The notes: a model not told the origin generated them from the letters alone. A DNA stretch of 64,000 bases from Platanthera guangdongensis (GCA_039583875.1 CM077164.1:64129043-64193042); one strand, 5' to 3'; shown: positions 22,373-34,197, counted from the first letter of the stretch. Translations and numbers: made by a program.

Positions 22373-25300
22373 TGTAAGACCCCCCCTACCGGAACACAAA
22401 ATACGGCACGAAGGGGGTATTATGCCCAGAACAGCCGCATTGCGGTAACATTAGCACACAGGCTAACCTGTACCACAAGACGCCTATCCTACCGGTTATA
22501 ACCAATATCAACCAATGTCAACCCAACCAAAGTATAATATAGAAGCCAATCCACATATAAGCATAATAAGTCCAAAAGTACATCAAGACAAGAAGCTACA
22601 AGAAGTTTCTAAAGTATCAGAGTACAGCAAAACATGCCCAAAGGGGATACATCAAAACCTCTCAAAACTCACATCGGTGACTGACGGTAACGACGACACA
22701 GTCCCTTCAGGCCCGATCATCCTGGCCTGGCTGTCCTGCTGCATAGTCTGCGGCTGCTCTACCTGCGGGGTTTCCTCCTAAAATGGAAGACGTAACGACC
22801 GTTAGTCAAAAAGACTAAGTGGATTTCACATCCGCTCCCCCGGCGACTCCGCGGCACCAGGCGGAGAAAGGAATCGGGGTATAATATATAATAAGTAATA
22901 TAAGCAGGTACAAGCAGGTGGATTAAGTACACATATCGGGAGCAGTAATAGAAGAAATGTATAACATGATCAATAGTAGTCTACTCTAGAAATTCTACAC
23001 AAGCTATATCAATCCATCAAATATATAAATCTAAAAACAGGAAGGTATCTTAACTTATAAGGATGTCCATACAAGGTTATAAGTTAAGGATCAGTTTAAC
23101 ATAAAGTAACTCATCGTGTAGGAGTGCCCATACAAACTTATATGATGAAGATCTTGTTATGCAATGTATTGTAATGGTATGTATGCAATGCAATGACTCA
23201 CCCATGATCACGCACATGCAATCGCTATGTCGACACAGACTTAATGTTCCCACTTTTCGAGCAGGTAGCTAACCTCTCAGGCGTCAACCGTCGTGGCCAG
23301 GTGGTGATAGTAGACCGGGCTTCTCTACTACTAAGCGGGCATCCACGCTAAGAACACAACAGAGCTCACATGCGTACTACGACTCAGTGGGAGTCTCGGG
23401 TAGATGTGCACCGAGAATCAAGCCCCGATCTGGCCTATATTGTGACCCAAAAGGAGCCTCAGAAAAAGTACGAGGACCAAGACCAACTGTTCACTAGGCA
23501 CGGATGGAGCCCCGGGAAATGAGCACCGGGGACCAAACCCAACTGCCCAAGGTCTAACTGTCAGCTACCGTCGGTGTGACGACTGGCGAGCCCGTAGACC
23601 TGCCACACTATCCTTAACCAAGGATTACGACACTGCATGTCGACTCACGCCGCATTCAATTTCACATTATCATGGCACGGAAGGAGCCTCGGGAATGAAC
23701 ACCGAGGACCAAGCTCAACTGTCCATTTATGTCACTTCTCAACACTATCCAAACCAGTGCGATCAACACCCGCACTTACATCCTTTCACAATGCAACCCG
23801 TAGGGAGACACCACTCTAAGCATTGGACTACTAAATTCATTCTGTTAAACAATTATTCACATGGTCATAGATTAGCATCCTACATTTCATTTTCAAATGA
23901 TTGCAACACATTATTAATCATGATGCGCATTTCTTCTGGTTCACCAATTTCTACCAAATCGTTTTGTTTAAGTACACTTCACATAACAAATCATTTACGT
24001 GGGAAAACATTCCTCAAACTTCGTCATGCATTGAACTATGATGGTTAACATAACATTGTTCACCCAACCTCAATGTCAATTTGCTATATTGTCTCTACCG
24101 AATCCAAATCTGTTTCTACATCAACCCCAGAATTTTAGGTGGAGAACACCTTCTGGACAATGACTTCAACCGGAGATTCCTGAGTCTATAGGAATCCGGT
24201 GAAGGCATGTAACCCCTCGTTGAAAAGGTCTTTCCATGGGTTACAACTTTCATGTTCAGACCACAATCCAGATCCGAAAGTAACACACTTGAAATCGGCA
24301 TTAAATTCCACTGCGTACAGAACACAATTTCTGCACGCTTAGTTTGTCAGCCGTCAACTTTCGTTCAAACTTTACTATAGCTACAGACTTCGCCTGAAGT
24401 CGTGCAGCCACTCGTTGGAAAGGTATTTTCAAGGACTTCGACTTTAGTGTTTAGTCGAAAGCCCAGTTCTGGACATATCACACTTTAAAATGGCCAAGAA
24501 GATTGCTGCATGCAGAACACAGATTCTGCGCGCATCTTAAGGCAGAATGAACGGCAACGGTTCATCTTCCTCCTCTAGCCGATTATCCCCAAATCACATC
24601 CAGACTTCCCCCTCCCTTATTCACCCTCAAAAGGCCACTTTTCTTCACGAAACCATCCTCCATCACCACATAGAAAGAGGGAGAGGTTGAGGACTTCTAA
24701 ATCCTAGAACACAAGTCCTAGCACGACATTTCCTAGGAAACTTCTTATCCCCAATCTTGACTCTCTTGAGTCGATATCTCTCCTAGGAAATAACTAAAGA
24801 TCTAGCACCAAAGGAGAGGGGAGGAAGCTCACATCATTTCCGGTGCTTCCACCATTTCTAGTCAAGGATCTTGTCACTCTTCTTGGCGACATCTTCTTCT
24901 CCTCGGCGGTGACAGTTCTTCACGGGATGAAGACTTGCTCCAGCACCTTCTTCCTCCTCTCCAGCAGTTTTTCTAGAGATAGGGCTTGGAATGAAGAATG
25001 AAAACGTCTAGGGTTTCATTTCCCCCTTATATGTGGAAATGACACGGGTAGGGACACGCCCGTGTCCTTACCCGTGTCCTTCTCGGGCAAAGCGTCGTTG
25101 ACGTTTTGACTGCCATTTCGATACACAAACACGGGTAGGAACACGCCCGTATTGCTACCCATGTCCAAGTGACACGGTCGTGTTTCTTGCTCGTGTACTG
25201 CTCGGGGCACACTTCGTCGGGTTCCACTTGACGCATACGGGTAGGGACACGCTCATGTCTCTACTCGTGTCCTGCTTGGGACACACTTCGTCGAGCTCTG

Positions 25301-25666
25301 CTCAACACACACGGTTGGGACATGCACGTATCGCTCCTCGTGCCCTCATCGGGACACATTTCGTCGAGACCTACTCGACACACACGGGTAGGGACATACC
25401 GTGTCTCTACCGCGTCCTCATACACACGGGTAGTGACACGCCCGTGTCACTACCCGTGTCCTTCTCTGGAATAACTCGAGTCATTGACTCGAGCACTGTG
25501 TGGACACACACGGGTAGAGACACGCCCGTGTCTCTACTCGTGTCCTTCTCTGGCCTAACTTCACCTCCCCTACACAAGTATAAGCCTAGCTGCCAGTACT
25601 TCCCTGAGCCCAAATCAGCTCTTCTGACTCAAAAGCGCGCACGAGGGGCCAAGCGCGAATCAGGAC
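22373..25666 (-). repeat. Element G1: 5' LTR, truncated at its outer end
   Basis: This matches the 3' LTR parts (2287-4768 and 16642-17505). It starts TGTAAGAC on plus beside the primer site and loses similarity after GAATCAGGAC at 25666, so the last ~6 bases and the target duplication are missing. The palindrome array is at 25035-25540. It gives the uninterrupted form of the LTR that element A split. Confidence 0.88.
25035..25540. repeat. Palindrome array in the U3 of G1 (5' LTR)
   Basis: The same ACACGGGTAG...CTACCCGTGT units as at 16875-17375, with more substitutions in the middle copies. The best-kept units are at about 25045-25080, 25424-25462 and 25503-25542. Confidence 0.88.
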
Positions 25667-26829
25667 CACTCCAGTCTCGAATCAGGACTAGCTATTTCAG
25701 CACCCCTACACAAGTGTAAGCCTAGCTGCCAGTACTTCCAAGAGTACATAAGGTTGTACGTTAGGGCCTGGGGTTGTGCGGTATGACCACCCCCAAAAGT
25801 GGCAGGACTGGACACTGTCACCGACGACCACATCGGTGAGGCCCGTGGGGCTCGCTACCCTGCTAGAACAGAAGCGGTCCAAACTATGTCGACATAGGGT
25901 TTGTGTGCGCGGCTATGAATGTCTGCGGTGTGTGCGCGGTTGTGAATGTCTACGATAGAATACAAGATGTGAAATCCTAATGTGCTGATGAGCTAGTGGA
26001 GTCTTGTTATAACTGATTTATATTGCTGCTGCTTTTTCCAGTTATACTATCATGCACTCTTTTATAGTTGCTCCTAGCTATACATATATGAAATGTTGTG
26101 TTAACCCTCTCTTGCTTCGGCTATTTACTTTTTTTGGGTGGGTGTGTGCTCGTCCCCGAGATATGGATCCGAGGAGGAGATTTGTTTCCACTTAGTTCTG
26201 TGACTAACAGTTATCTAAATAACCATTCACAGGAAATGGAGCACCGTAGTGACCCGCTGCCGCAGGAGATTACACCAGCGGCTAGTACTACTCGAGCAGA
26301 TGCACCCTCGCCGTCCTCGGAGTTTAGAGACGTTAGTACCGCCGAGCAGCATAGGGAGTGAGTGTGAGGGTTAAATGTAGTACATGTATAGCCCACGAGC
26401 TTATTTAAACGCTTAGGCTTCGACCCTAGAACCTCTGTATTATTATATGATGTGTTTTATATATCTACAGTGGTTTCCTGTTAATATTTCCGCTATATTC
26501 AGATGGGTTGTGAATGTTGTAATTCGAGCCGAGCAAGGCGGACATCTAGTGCTTAGATTGGGTGGATCGTTTCCCTTAAGGAGCACTGGGTGGATGTCTT
26601 GGGCCAGTAGTACCCCTCCGGCCCGACTCGGGTTAAAGGTTAGGGGGAGTTTACAGTGTCGGCCTAACTCAACCCTAACTCCATGGTGCTGCGACTGGCC
26701 TTCGCCTGCTACATGCTCATGGAAAGGATCAAATTCAACCTTTCCATCTCCCGCAAGTTATTCAACTTCTGCGCCAAAGGAGGGGTCGTCTTCTTCTCAG
26801 GCCAGATGGTGAAGACCAGCGGTCTCACC
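25667..26829. other. Unassigned repeat-like DNA between G1 and G2
   Basis: About 1.2 kb that I cannot place. Bases 25695-25738 repeat a piece of the adjacent G1 LTR (compare 25566-25604, CCCCTACACAAGT...), showing a rearranged edge. At 26236-26361 a short frame starts MEHRSDPLPQ, reminiscent of a gypsy gag start. Around 26640-26655 GGTTAGGGGGAGTTTACA looks like an LTR end on the plus strand. Decayed gypsy-type LTR DNA is the likeliest explanation, with low confidence. Confidence 0.4.
26683..26829 (+). other. Short unrecognised reading frame cut by the G2 LTR
   Basis: A clean, non-repetitive frame (MVLRLAFACYMLMERIKFNL ... GGVVFFSGQMVKTSG) runs into the LTR start at 26830 and has no counterpart elsewhere in the window. 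I do not recognise it. It may be a fragment of a retroelement-associated protein or of a host exon. Confidence 0.3.
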
Positions 26830-28077
26830 TGTAACGCCCCGAAACTCAAAAGAGCGACGGGTGGCGTTTTGAGCCAAGTTTGGAACTTGGTAGGGGTCAT
26901 ACGACCTGGGACACAGGCGTGCCCCAGGGGAGTGTCATGCTCGGGTTCGAAAATGGCCGTGTGGTCGACGAATTTCAGTCGACGATCGTCGAGCAGCGAA
27001 CACATCCTGAGGCACGGGCGTGTCCCAGGTCGTGTCCTCCTCGGGTGGTTGGCCGAGTTGTGTTGGGGGTGAAGCACGGCCTGGAGCCCAGGCGTGTTCA
27101 ACCTGTAACAACCCCATCCGTTTACATAGTATATACTAGAAGGTTCGGCCGGGACCCCACACCATATACCACAAAACAGACGGTGAAGTCACTGAGTGAT
27201 ACCAGAGTTGCGCATCCAACTCATTACATTCTAGCGGAAGCCTATAACACTACACTGAACTCTACACCTAAATGTCCACCATATAAAAGCTCCATATCTA
27301 TATATATATTATAGGAATGTTCCCCAAATACAAAACAGTTGGCCTTTTGGCCTTACAAGGCTTTGCACAACAGTGGCCTCAAACAATGCCGCGCAGGCCG
27401 ACCACGTATAAACAAACACAACATTTTTAAGCTTAGCCTTCGATGGCTAGCAGTAGCAATAGCAGCAGGGTCTTCAGCTTTTATGTGTCCCGCTTGGCTC
27501 TCCAACACCTGCACAGGGACAGCCCACCCAACGGTGGAAAACAGGCAACGGTCAACATTCAGCTGACCAAATTATAACGACCCTACCCCTTTCCTGGGGC
27601 AGTGGTATTCCTTCCCTGCAGGCATAGCATTTCACAGGCAAATATATATGTCATACAATATGCTCACACGCACATACATTCCATCACAACCGTCAGCCAC
27701 GCAGCCCGATGATCCGTGCACTCAGGGCACATTCTTGGCGTACCGGCGAACCAGTTGCCCACCACCGTATCAGGGTCGCAACCCAACGGTAAAACATTGA
27801 GCATTTACTCTATAGCGTGCAGCCGGAGATTTAGTCTTAGTGACCCGGGATTGGCCCGTATCCCCCCATAGTGTCATGGCGTGAAGGCCTAAGACTCTCG
27901 CTATGCGCTCCAACATACCGCACTTTCAGGTCTCACGTCGGACGGACATAACGCAGGTCGGATCATCCACCCCTCGTTGCTCAAATCGCCTTGCCATCAC
28001 CGAGTACGACGTACTCGCGGCTAAAGAAAAGATGCAGGTCGGTTTCACCTTACCTGTTTGGTATAAAGCCTGGGTAT

Positions 28078-28440
28078 TTTCCTGGGCACACCAGTACTTG
28101 CTGTTCCACCTATTGCGTATCACAACATCAGAGGGTCTTTCCTAAACGTCCAATCCAGTACTTCCTGCTACTCCCTTTCGCAGGTATAACCCCACAATTA
28201 TCACAAGTATCAAAGGTGTTTTCCTGGCTTACCACGCCAGTACTTCCTGCTACTCCCCTTTACGGGTACCACCCATGAACATCAAGCATTACAAAGGGTA
28301 TTTCCTAGACTTCCAATCCAGTACTTCCTGCTACTCCCCATCACAGGTATAACCCAATAACACAAGCATCGCAAATGGTATTTCCTGGACTACCACTCCA
28401 GTACTTCCTGCTACTCCCCTTCATAGGTATAACCCATCGA
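28078..28440. repeat. Tandem repeat of ~80 bp in solo LTR H
   Basis: Four good copies of a ~80 bp unit share CAGTACTTCCTGCTACTCC (starting about 28155, 28236, 28319 and 28399), and a degenerate fifth lies at ~28081. Confidence 0.85.
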
Positions 28441-29004
28441 CTCCTAACTACACGTTTATCACGGAGCCTTCTCCGGTGTGTATATGCAACATCACCAATC
28501 CAGACCAACCTGTCCAGATGGGCTTCACACAACATGCATATTCCGTACTCCATTTCCGGATCTATATGCCAACTTAATGGGGATCCCAAGAATCATCCCA
28601 AAGGACTCTCATAACAAGCCACCCTCTTGTAGGGGAATCACGTGCACATGCCAAAAAGGAAGCCTTCACATGGCTAGGAATAAAAGTCGTTACCCTTGAA
28701 GACCGCTTCGGAGCCATGGATTCCTCGCTGCCTGGAAAGAACCGCAACTACTTTTCCTCCACAATGCTGGCCTCGGATCTCTAGCCGGAACTCCGCAGCA
28801 CCACCGGTGGTCGGCTCTCCTTCCTCCTCCTCCTTCTTCCTCTCGTTCTCTCTCTCAAGGATTGTAGAAAGATGAAGACCAAGGCAAAATGAGAATTTTC
28901 CTTCTCATCCACGGCCTTAAGGAAGCAGGGAGGCACCTCAGCCCTTAGATCACAACTTAAGATTTGGACAGCCATGATTTTGCCAGAAAAGCATATTTTT
29001 TGCC

Positions 29005-29540
29005 TGACATGGCCTGTGACACGCCCGTGTCACAGGCCGTGTACCCCAAGCGGTGCTCAACCGACTTATACTGACCAGTACACGCCCATGTGACATGCCC
29101 GTGTCACGGGCCGTGTCACCTGACACGCCTTTAGACACGTCCGTATCTGTGGCCATGTACTTCAGGCTGCACAAAATTAAAATCAACCCAATCAGGATAC
29201 GGCCAGTGACACGCCCGTGTCACATGCCATGTACCCCAAGACACACCCGTATCATGTCCGTGTTCACCAGGCCTCAAATGTCTGGGCACATCCCGCAAAG
29301 GACACGACCTGTGATACGTCCGCGTCCCAGGCCGTGTGCCCACATACGGCAGCTGACACGCCCCAGCTCTACTTCGTCGAGCTGACTTCGTCAACTAGAG
29401 GAGGACACGGCCTCTGACACGCCCGTATCAGAGGGCGTGTGCCCTCATTCTTTCGCAGAACGGAAATTCATCGAACACTCGCCGACTGCTCACCCGAGCA
29501 AGACATGCCCTAGGACACGCCCGTGTCCTAGGCCGTGTCA
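29005..29540. repeat. Palindrome array in the U3 of solo LTR H
   Basis: Repeated GACACGCCCGTGTC cores, each followed by AGGCCGTGT or GGGCCGTGT (about 29010-29045, 29090-29125, 29205-29235, 29400-29440 and 29510-29540). The core ACACG/CGTGT is self-complementary around CC. Confidence 0.88.
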
Positions 29541-29580
29541 CCATTTTTCCCAACTCTGAAATTTAGGGTGTTATATAACC

Positions 29581-29820
29581 TGACACGGGCATGTCAAATC
29601 CGACACGGGCGTGTCAAATACCTGTGTTCTTCTCGGGTGGGTGTTGGTCCTGTGTCGAAGGAGGAACACGCCCATCTATACGGGCGTGTACTGGACGACA
29701 CGGGCGTGTCAAGCCTGACACGGGCGTGTCGAGAGCCCATGTACTTTTTGGGACACGATGGTTTCGACGGCGAATGGGACACACGACCTTGGACACGGGC
29801 GTGTCACTAGCCGTGTTCGG
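29581..29820. repeat. Palindrome array in the G2 LTR (right part)
   Basis: At least six GACACGGGCGTGTC-like units between 29581 and 29820. The left part of the array, before H, is at 26895-27103, where ACGGGCGTGTC and TCGACGATCGTCGA units occur together. So H landed within an array of the same type as its own. Confidence 0.85.
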
Positions 29821-31194
29821 CCCAGGTCTTGGTTTTCAGTGTGAATCGTGGTCGTCTGTTTCCTTATTTTGGGATCCAATGGTTCAGGGCTGTACTGGTT
29901 GGGTTATACCCGATAATAGGGTTTGAATGCCTTCATTTCTCTTGAGCCATCTCTTTCTAAAGTTCTAGAGAGAGGGGAGAGCAAGGAAGAAGAAGGAAGA
30001 TAGATCCGGCCGCCGGCGGAGCTTCGGAGCCCCAAATCGCAAGCCGACTTCGGATCTATAGAGGCGAGGACATTGCGGTGCTTTTCATCCGCATAGATTT
30101 TCATGGAACCGAAGAGGAATGCTAGGGTAATGATTCTCATCTTAGGACATGTGAAGTCCTCTTTTCCTTTGCATAGGAAGCCCGCTCTCGCGAGTTTTCG
30201 GTGAGTGTGAGGCGTTCCTTTGGGTAGGCATGAATATTCCTCGTTGTTTTGCATGAAAAGTCCGTATTCGAGAAGCGAACATAAGCATGATGTGTGAAGC
30301 CTACCCAGACAAGTTGGTCTGGATCGGTGATGTTGCATTGCATGAATGGCCGGAGAAGACTCCGTGCAGTTGTTTGTTTTTCGGGTTTTCTACGCGGTAG
30401 ATTGCAACAGGAAGCCTTGGGGACTAACTCCAAGGTGCACCCGAAAAACTGGGTAGATGCATGATTCTGCCATCTTGGTGGCCTGGGAGCCAACTTGCAC
30501 ATAACTGGGTTATGTGAAGTGTATGATCAAATTGGGACTCGAGAAAGATAACCTGCGCATTTGGCTTAAATTAACGTTGCGATGTGAGCAACGGGTTAGG
30601 CGGAACCGTACCCACTCTATGTCGTTCGGTACAGGCGACCTAAAGGTACGTGGGACTTGCCGTTGGTATAGATTGTAGGTCTCGGGCTGTTTATGGCTTA
30701 AATTGACGTGACATCGACCAGAAAGACCTATTTGCTCACGAGAATTTGTCGTCCAAGGGGAGGTGGTGAGATAACGGACTTTGACCGTTGTTAACCCAGA
30801 AATTGGCGATCCTTCCCAAGGCAACCAGCTGGCTAGTCGCGACCTTCAGATTCTCCCTGAAGTTCGCGACAAGTCCAAGTGTAGACGGACAGATTTCTCT
30901 GCCCGCCTGGTTCGCGTAGCAACCGCGTGCCCTGCGGGACTGCGAGTTGTTCCCATAGCTCACCCTCGCAGGCCGCGCTGTTAGGCCCACTAACTGCGCA
31001 GCATTTTTTCCTCGCAGGAAGCGATCTAAAGCAGCAGGAGGTGATCTGCGCGATCTATGTCTACAGTCCGCCAGGTCGCCCAATCGGCATCAACCCTAGA
31101 CCGACTCAACCGTCGCGAGCTCGGCGGACTCACCCTCCGGCTCGCCAGAAGAGATTCCATCTCTCATATAGGGAGGGCCTCCTGGCCCAGGCTT

Positions 31195-31445
31195 ACCACC
31201 AGGGGCGACCCCCATGTTCCAGGCCGCCCACCAGGGGCGGCCTCCCTGCTCCAGGCCGCCCACCAGGGGTGGCCTCCCTGCTTCAGGCCGCCCACCAGGG
31301 GTGGCCTCCCTGCTTCAGGCCGCCCACCAGGGTCAGCCTCCTGGTCCAGGCCACCCACCAGTGGTGGCCTCCTTGCCCAAGCTGCCCACCAGGGGCGGCC
31401 TCCTTGCCAGGCCGCCCACCAGGGGCGGCCTCCTGCTCCTCAGGC
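31195..31445. repeat. Palindrome array in the U3 of E (5' LTR)
   Basis: About eight units of ~32 bp: AGGCCGCCCACCAGGGGCGG then CCTCC plus a short link. Arms GGCCGCC and GGCGGCC are exact inverted repeats. It ends ~142 bp before the TATA box. The 3' LTR has it at 58450-58700 with a different number and order of units. Confidence 0.9.
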
Positions 31446-31586
31446 TGCCCCATATGCCTCAGCAGCCCAAAGGATGCGGCCTGCCTTCTCCCAGTCCACC
31501 CAGCCATGCAGCTTGCTCGCTGAGTCCGCACAAGTCTCCATGATGACGTTGTTGGACCCCGCTTCTAGAAGATCCTTCCCTGGGCA

Positions 31587-31594
31587 TATAAATA
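31587..31594 (+). promoter_or_regulatory. Element E: TATA box of the 5' LTR
   Basis: TATAAATA, with the equivalent at 58846-58853 in the 3' LTR. Both lie ~795 bp from the LTR start. Confidence 0.75.
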
Positions 31595-32039
31595 GCACCT
31601 GATACCTCTCATTGGGAGAGAACGCACAAGAGGAAAACTGCCGCTGCCAGCAAGACCTGCGGACTTAGTTTTCTAGTCCTACACAGCTTGTCAGCAAGAC
31701 CTGCGGACTCAGTTTTCCAGTGCTCCAGAGCTTGCCAGCAAGACATACGGACTCAGTTTTCCAGTCCACCACAGCTTCCCAGCAAGCCCTGCAAACTCAG
31801 TTTTCTAGTCCTCCACAGCTTTCCATCAAGCCACGCAGCCTGCCAGCAGCCTCTTTTCCTTAGCCTCTGGCAACTCCTTCTTTAACCGCCAGCTTCCCCC
31901 ATTGTACCCTTTATTTCTTTCTCATGTAAAGGTACTTTGAGCAAGATGTAATCTTGTTTCTTGAATAAAGGAAAGTCCTTCGCAAGAGTGGCATTTAAGC
32001 CACGACGGGCAAAGTTTGTTGTTGCCGCTGCTAGCGGCC

Positions 32040-32621
32040 CCTCGCTTCTTCTCTGCTCAGCAAGCTTCTCCTCTGCTCAGCAAGCTTCTCTGATCAACAC
32101 GTTTTTTCTCTGCTCAGCAAGCTTCTTCTCTGCTGAGCAAGCTTCTCTGCTCAGCAAGCTTTTTCTCTTCTCAGCAAGCTTCTTCTCTACTCAGCAAGTT
32201 TCTTCTCTGCTCAGCAAGCTTCTTCTCTACTGAGCAAACTTCTCTGCTCAGCAAGTTTTTTCTCTGCTCAACAAGCTTCTTCTCTGCTGAGCAAGCTTCT
32301 TCTCTGCTCAGCAAACTTTTCTGCTCAACAAGCTTTTTCTCTGCTCAGCAAGCTTCTTCTCTGCTCAGCAAGCTTCTTCTTTGCTGAGCAAGCTTCTCTG
32401 CTTAGCAAGTTTCTTCTTTGCTTGACAAGCTTCTTCTCTGCTGAGCAAGCTTCTCTGCTCAGCAAGTTTCATCTCTGCACAGCAAGCTTCTTCTCTGCTG
32501 AGCAAACTTCTCTGCTCAGCAAGCTTCTTCTCTGCTCAACAAGCTTCTTCTCTGATCAGCAAGCTTCTCTGCTCAGCAAGCTTCTTCTCTGCTCAACAAG
32601 TTTCTTCTCTGCTCAGCAAGC
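32040..32621. repeat. Element E: AAGCTT-rich tandem repeat in the leader (part 1)
   Basis: Some 25-30 copies of a 14-20 bp unit of the form TTCTTCTCTGCTCAGCAAGC. It continues at 53358-53440 after element D. Each unit contains the HindIII palindrome AAGCTT and a pyrimidine-rich run ending in CAG, which looks like a splice acceptor. The 12-mer GCAAGCTTCTTC is shared with the mini-exons at 56867-57585. Confidence 0.9.
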
Positions 32622-34195
32622 TGTTGGGTAATGTATCCACAATTACCTGGATTTAAGAAAGCCACCTGTCAAGCTAAGATGAATACACAATATATTTGAT
32701 AAAATCCTTCAAGTTGTGCTTGCAGTTATTCCACGCTAAGTACACACCAATGTCAGGGTGCAGTAGGTCAATATACACGGGTCTGCGCTACGTAATCCCT
32801 CGTTGAGCAGATCAATGTGTTGGCCTACATGTACTCTCTCTATTGGAGTGTACTTATTTTCAAGTACAGGGCTGTGATAAAGCAAGAGCAGACAAGGAGC
32901 AAGGATGGGTCCAAGAGCAGCTCATGGGTGGAAAGACGAAAAATCGTCTAAGTAACAATCGACGAGAATCACTAAGTGATTCTCGCCGAATCGTCGAGAA
33001 TCACTGGCTGATTCTCGCCGTCTCTATCCGGCTACATCAAAGCGTGCAAATCTGGCGCCAAGTCATAATCGTCGAGAATCATCAAGTGATTTGGCGAGAA
33101 TCACCAGTGATTCGGCGAGAATCACTAGTGATTCTCGCCGAATCGTCGAGAATCACTGGCTGATTCTCGCCGACTCGTCGAGAATCACCTTCGATTCTCG
33201 CCGATTTTGACTTGGGCGATTTTCTGGATCCCGCTGGACCGGATCAAATGTTAAGGCGCTGTTTTGAACCGGTATTAGAGTTTCTTCTGGTGGGACCCAC
33301 AACGGTCATAAAGAGGTATACTACTGTATAAATACTCGCGTATTTTTGAATAATACAGTGAGCAATTTGAAAAACAAAAGGCGAGCCGCCGACCTGACCT
33401 AGATCGCGAAATTCGCTCCGCCGCCGTCGCCGCTCGTGCCAGTAGATCGCCAGCTTTGATCGTGGTTGCTTTCAGATCTCCCGGCGAGAGAAGCTCAGCC
33501 AAGCACAGCGTCTCACGCGTCTAACCAGAGATCCCTTATCTCTTGATTCGTTGATCGGGAAAACCTTCCCCTTCCGAATCGATCGAGACGATCGATCCTA
33601 GTGTGACCGTTGGAAGACCTTGCTAGCTTTGCTACGAAGATTGAATCTCCAAAGTACAGCAGCCGCACACCGTTGTCGCCGCCGATCCCGAGAACCAAGC
33701 CGCCGCCCTTCTTACCGCCGCCGGTTTCGGGGAGATTCTCTCCAAGAGAGATCTAGGGTTGTGGACTCTTCGTTGACTTCAAGAACACGTCAACGAACGA
33801 AGAGGGACACCTTAGTCTCCAAAAGTTGTTTGTATTTCTTGTACATTATATTTTCATTTTTGTTGTAAAGGAACGTTGGTTCCTAGTTGTAAGGGTTGGG
33901 TGCAACCCGTGTTGTGGGAGTGTTGTCTCCTACGTGTGGAAGGGTTCCTTCCGTTAGTGCAAGGATTGGATTTCAATCCTGTTGGTGAAGTGACCGAGTC
34001 GTCCCTGGTTGGGAGATAGGTCGAAGGGGGAAAGTGGATGTATCCAAATCGGGGAACTACTATAATTTGCTTGTGTCCTTTCTGTGCTATGCTGTTTTGT
34101 TTTCTTGTGCAGGTACAATTTTAATTCCGCAAAAACGCTGCACGTCACCTATTCCCCCCCATAGGTGAAGGTAGTTGACACTAGGTGGACTTTCA
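32622..34195 (+). repeat. Element D: 5' LTR
   Basis: 1574 bp, starts TGTTGGGTAATG and ends GGTGGACTTTCA. Palindrome array at 32948-33200, TATA box TATAAATA at 33327-33334, and seven C near the end between CACCTAT and ATAGGTG. The 3' copy has 13 C at that place. Confidence 0.95.
32948..33200. repeat. Palindrome array in the U3 of D (5' LTR)
   Basis: Units of TCGACGAGAATCAC / GTGATTCTCGCCGA as in C0. Compared with the 3' LTR (52103-52350), this copy lacks one unit near 32980 and has an extra GGCGAGAATCACCAGTGAT near 33095. Confidence 0.9.
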
Positions 34196-34197
34196 AG

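Larger units (their letters stand above)
2287..25666 (-). mobile_element. Element G1: Ty3/gypsy retrotransposon, Tekay/Del-like
   Basis: A Ty3/gypsy element on the minus strand with order 5' LTR (22373-25666), PBS, gag, protease, RT, RNase H, integrase, 3' LTR (2287-17505). The gypsy order, with integrase after RNase H, is seen directly. LTRs are ~3.3 kb once element A is removed. The end of the internal region, with ATTTCGGGGATGAAATC read on minus shortly before the 3' LTR (TGTAACGTCCCG), is typical of Tekay chromoviruses. No target duplication is found: the left flank is CGGAC, and the right LTR lacks its last few bases and runs into rearranged DNA. Every gene is broken by stops or a frameshift, so the element is dead. 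Confidence 0.88.
27104..29575 (-). mobile_element. Solo LTR H, inserted in the G2 LTR
   Basis: A 2472 bp gypsy-type LTR without internal region. On plus it starts TGTAACAACCCC and ends AGGGTGTTATA, the last being a mutated form of the expected TTACA. The target duplication is CAACC (27099-27103) and TAACC (29576-29580), with one mismatch. Read on minus, it starts with U3 containing the GACACGCCCGTGTC array (about 29005-29540), then a pyrimidine-rich leader-like part (28770-28860), then a tandem repeat (28078-28440). It formed by recombination between the two LTRs of a full element (known mechanism). Confidence 0.82.
26830..30788 (+). mobile_element. Element G2: gypsy-type LTR, interrupted by H and cut by E
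   Basis: It starts TGTAACGCCCCGAAACTC, the typical start of a Tekay-like LTR, on the plus strand, and continues after solo LTR H (27104-29575). It then runs through a GA-rich and CCGCCGGCGG leader-like stretch (~29935-30030) to 30788, where E begins. The right end is not in the window (E is inserted), so this may be a solo LTR, a 5' LTR or a fragment. Its U3 carries ACACGGGCGTGTC palindromes on both sides of H. No genes are seen in it. Confidence 0.65.
30789..32011 (+). repeat. Element E: 5' LTR
   Basis: It starts TGTTAACCCAGAAATTGGCG. U3 contains a GGCCGCC...GGCGGCC palindrome array (31195-31445) and a TATA box TATAAATA at 31587-31594, followed by four copies of a GCAAGACCTGCGGACTCAG-like repeat (~31640-31810). 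A poly(A) signal AATAAA is at 31963-31968. The right boundary (GACGGGCA, 32011) is a guess, as I could not identify a primer site. Long frames here (30927-31602) only translate the repeats. Confidence 0.7.

Noticed and set aside
26098..26361. A host gene start (MEHRSDPLPQ...).
   Set aside because: The frame is only ~40 codons from that Met and lies in LTR-like sequence; it is more likely a decayed gypsy gag start or chance.
27104..29575. H as part of a full element with internal region.
   Set aside because: Both ends are LTR ends and are flanked by a near-perfect 5 bp duplication with no internal sequence, so a solo LTR fits.
31057..31602. Long Pro/Gly-rich frames in the E LTRs (also 58191-58790).
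   Set aside because: They are translations of the GGCCGCC repeat array in several frames on both strands, with no start context or conservation as protein.
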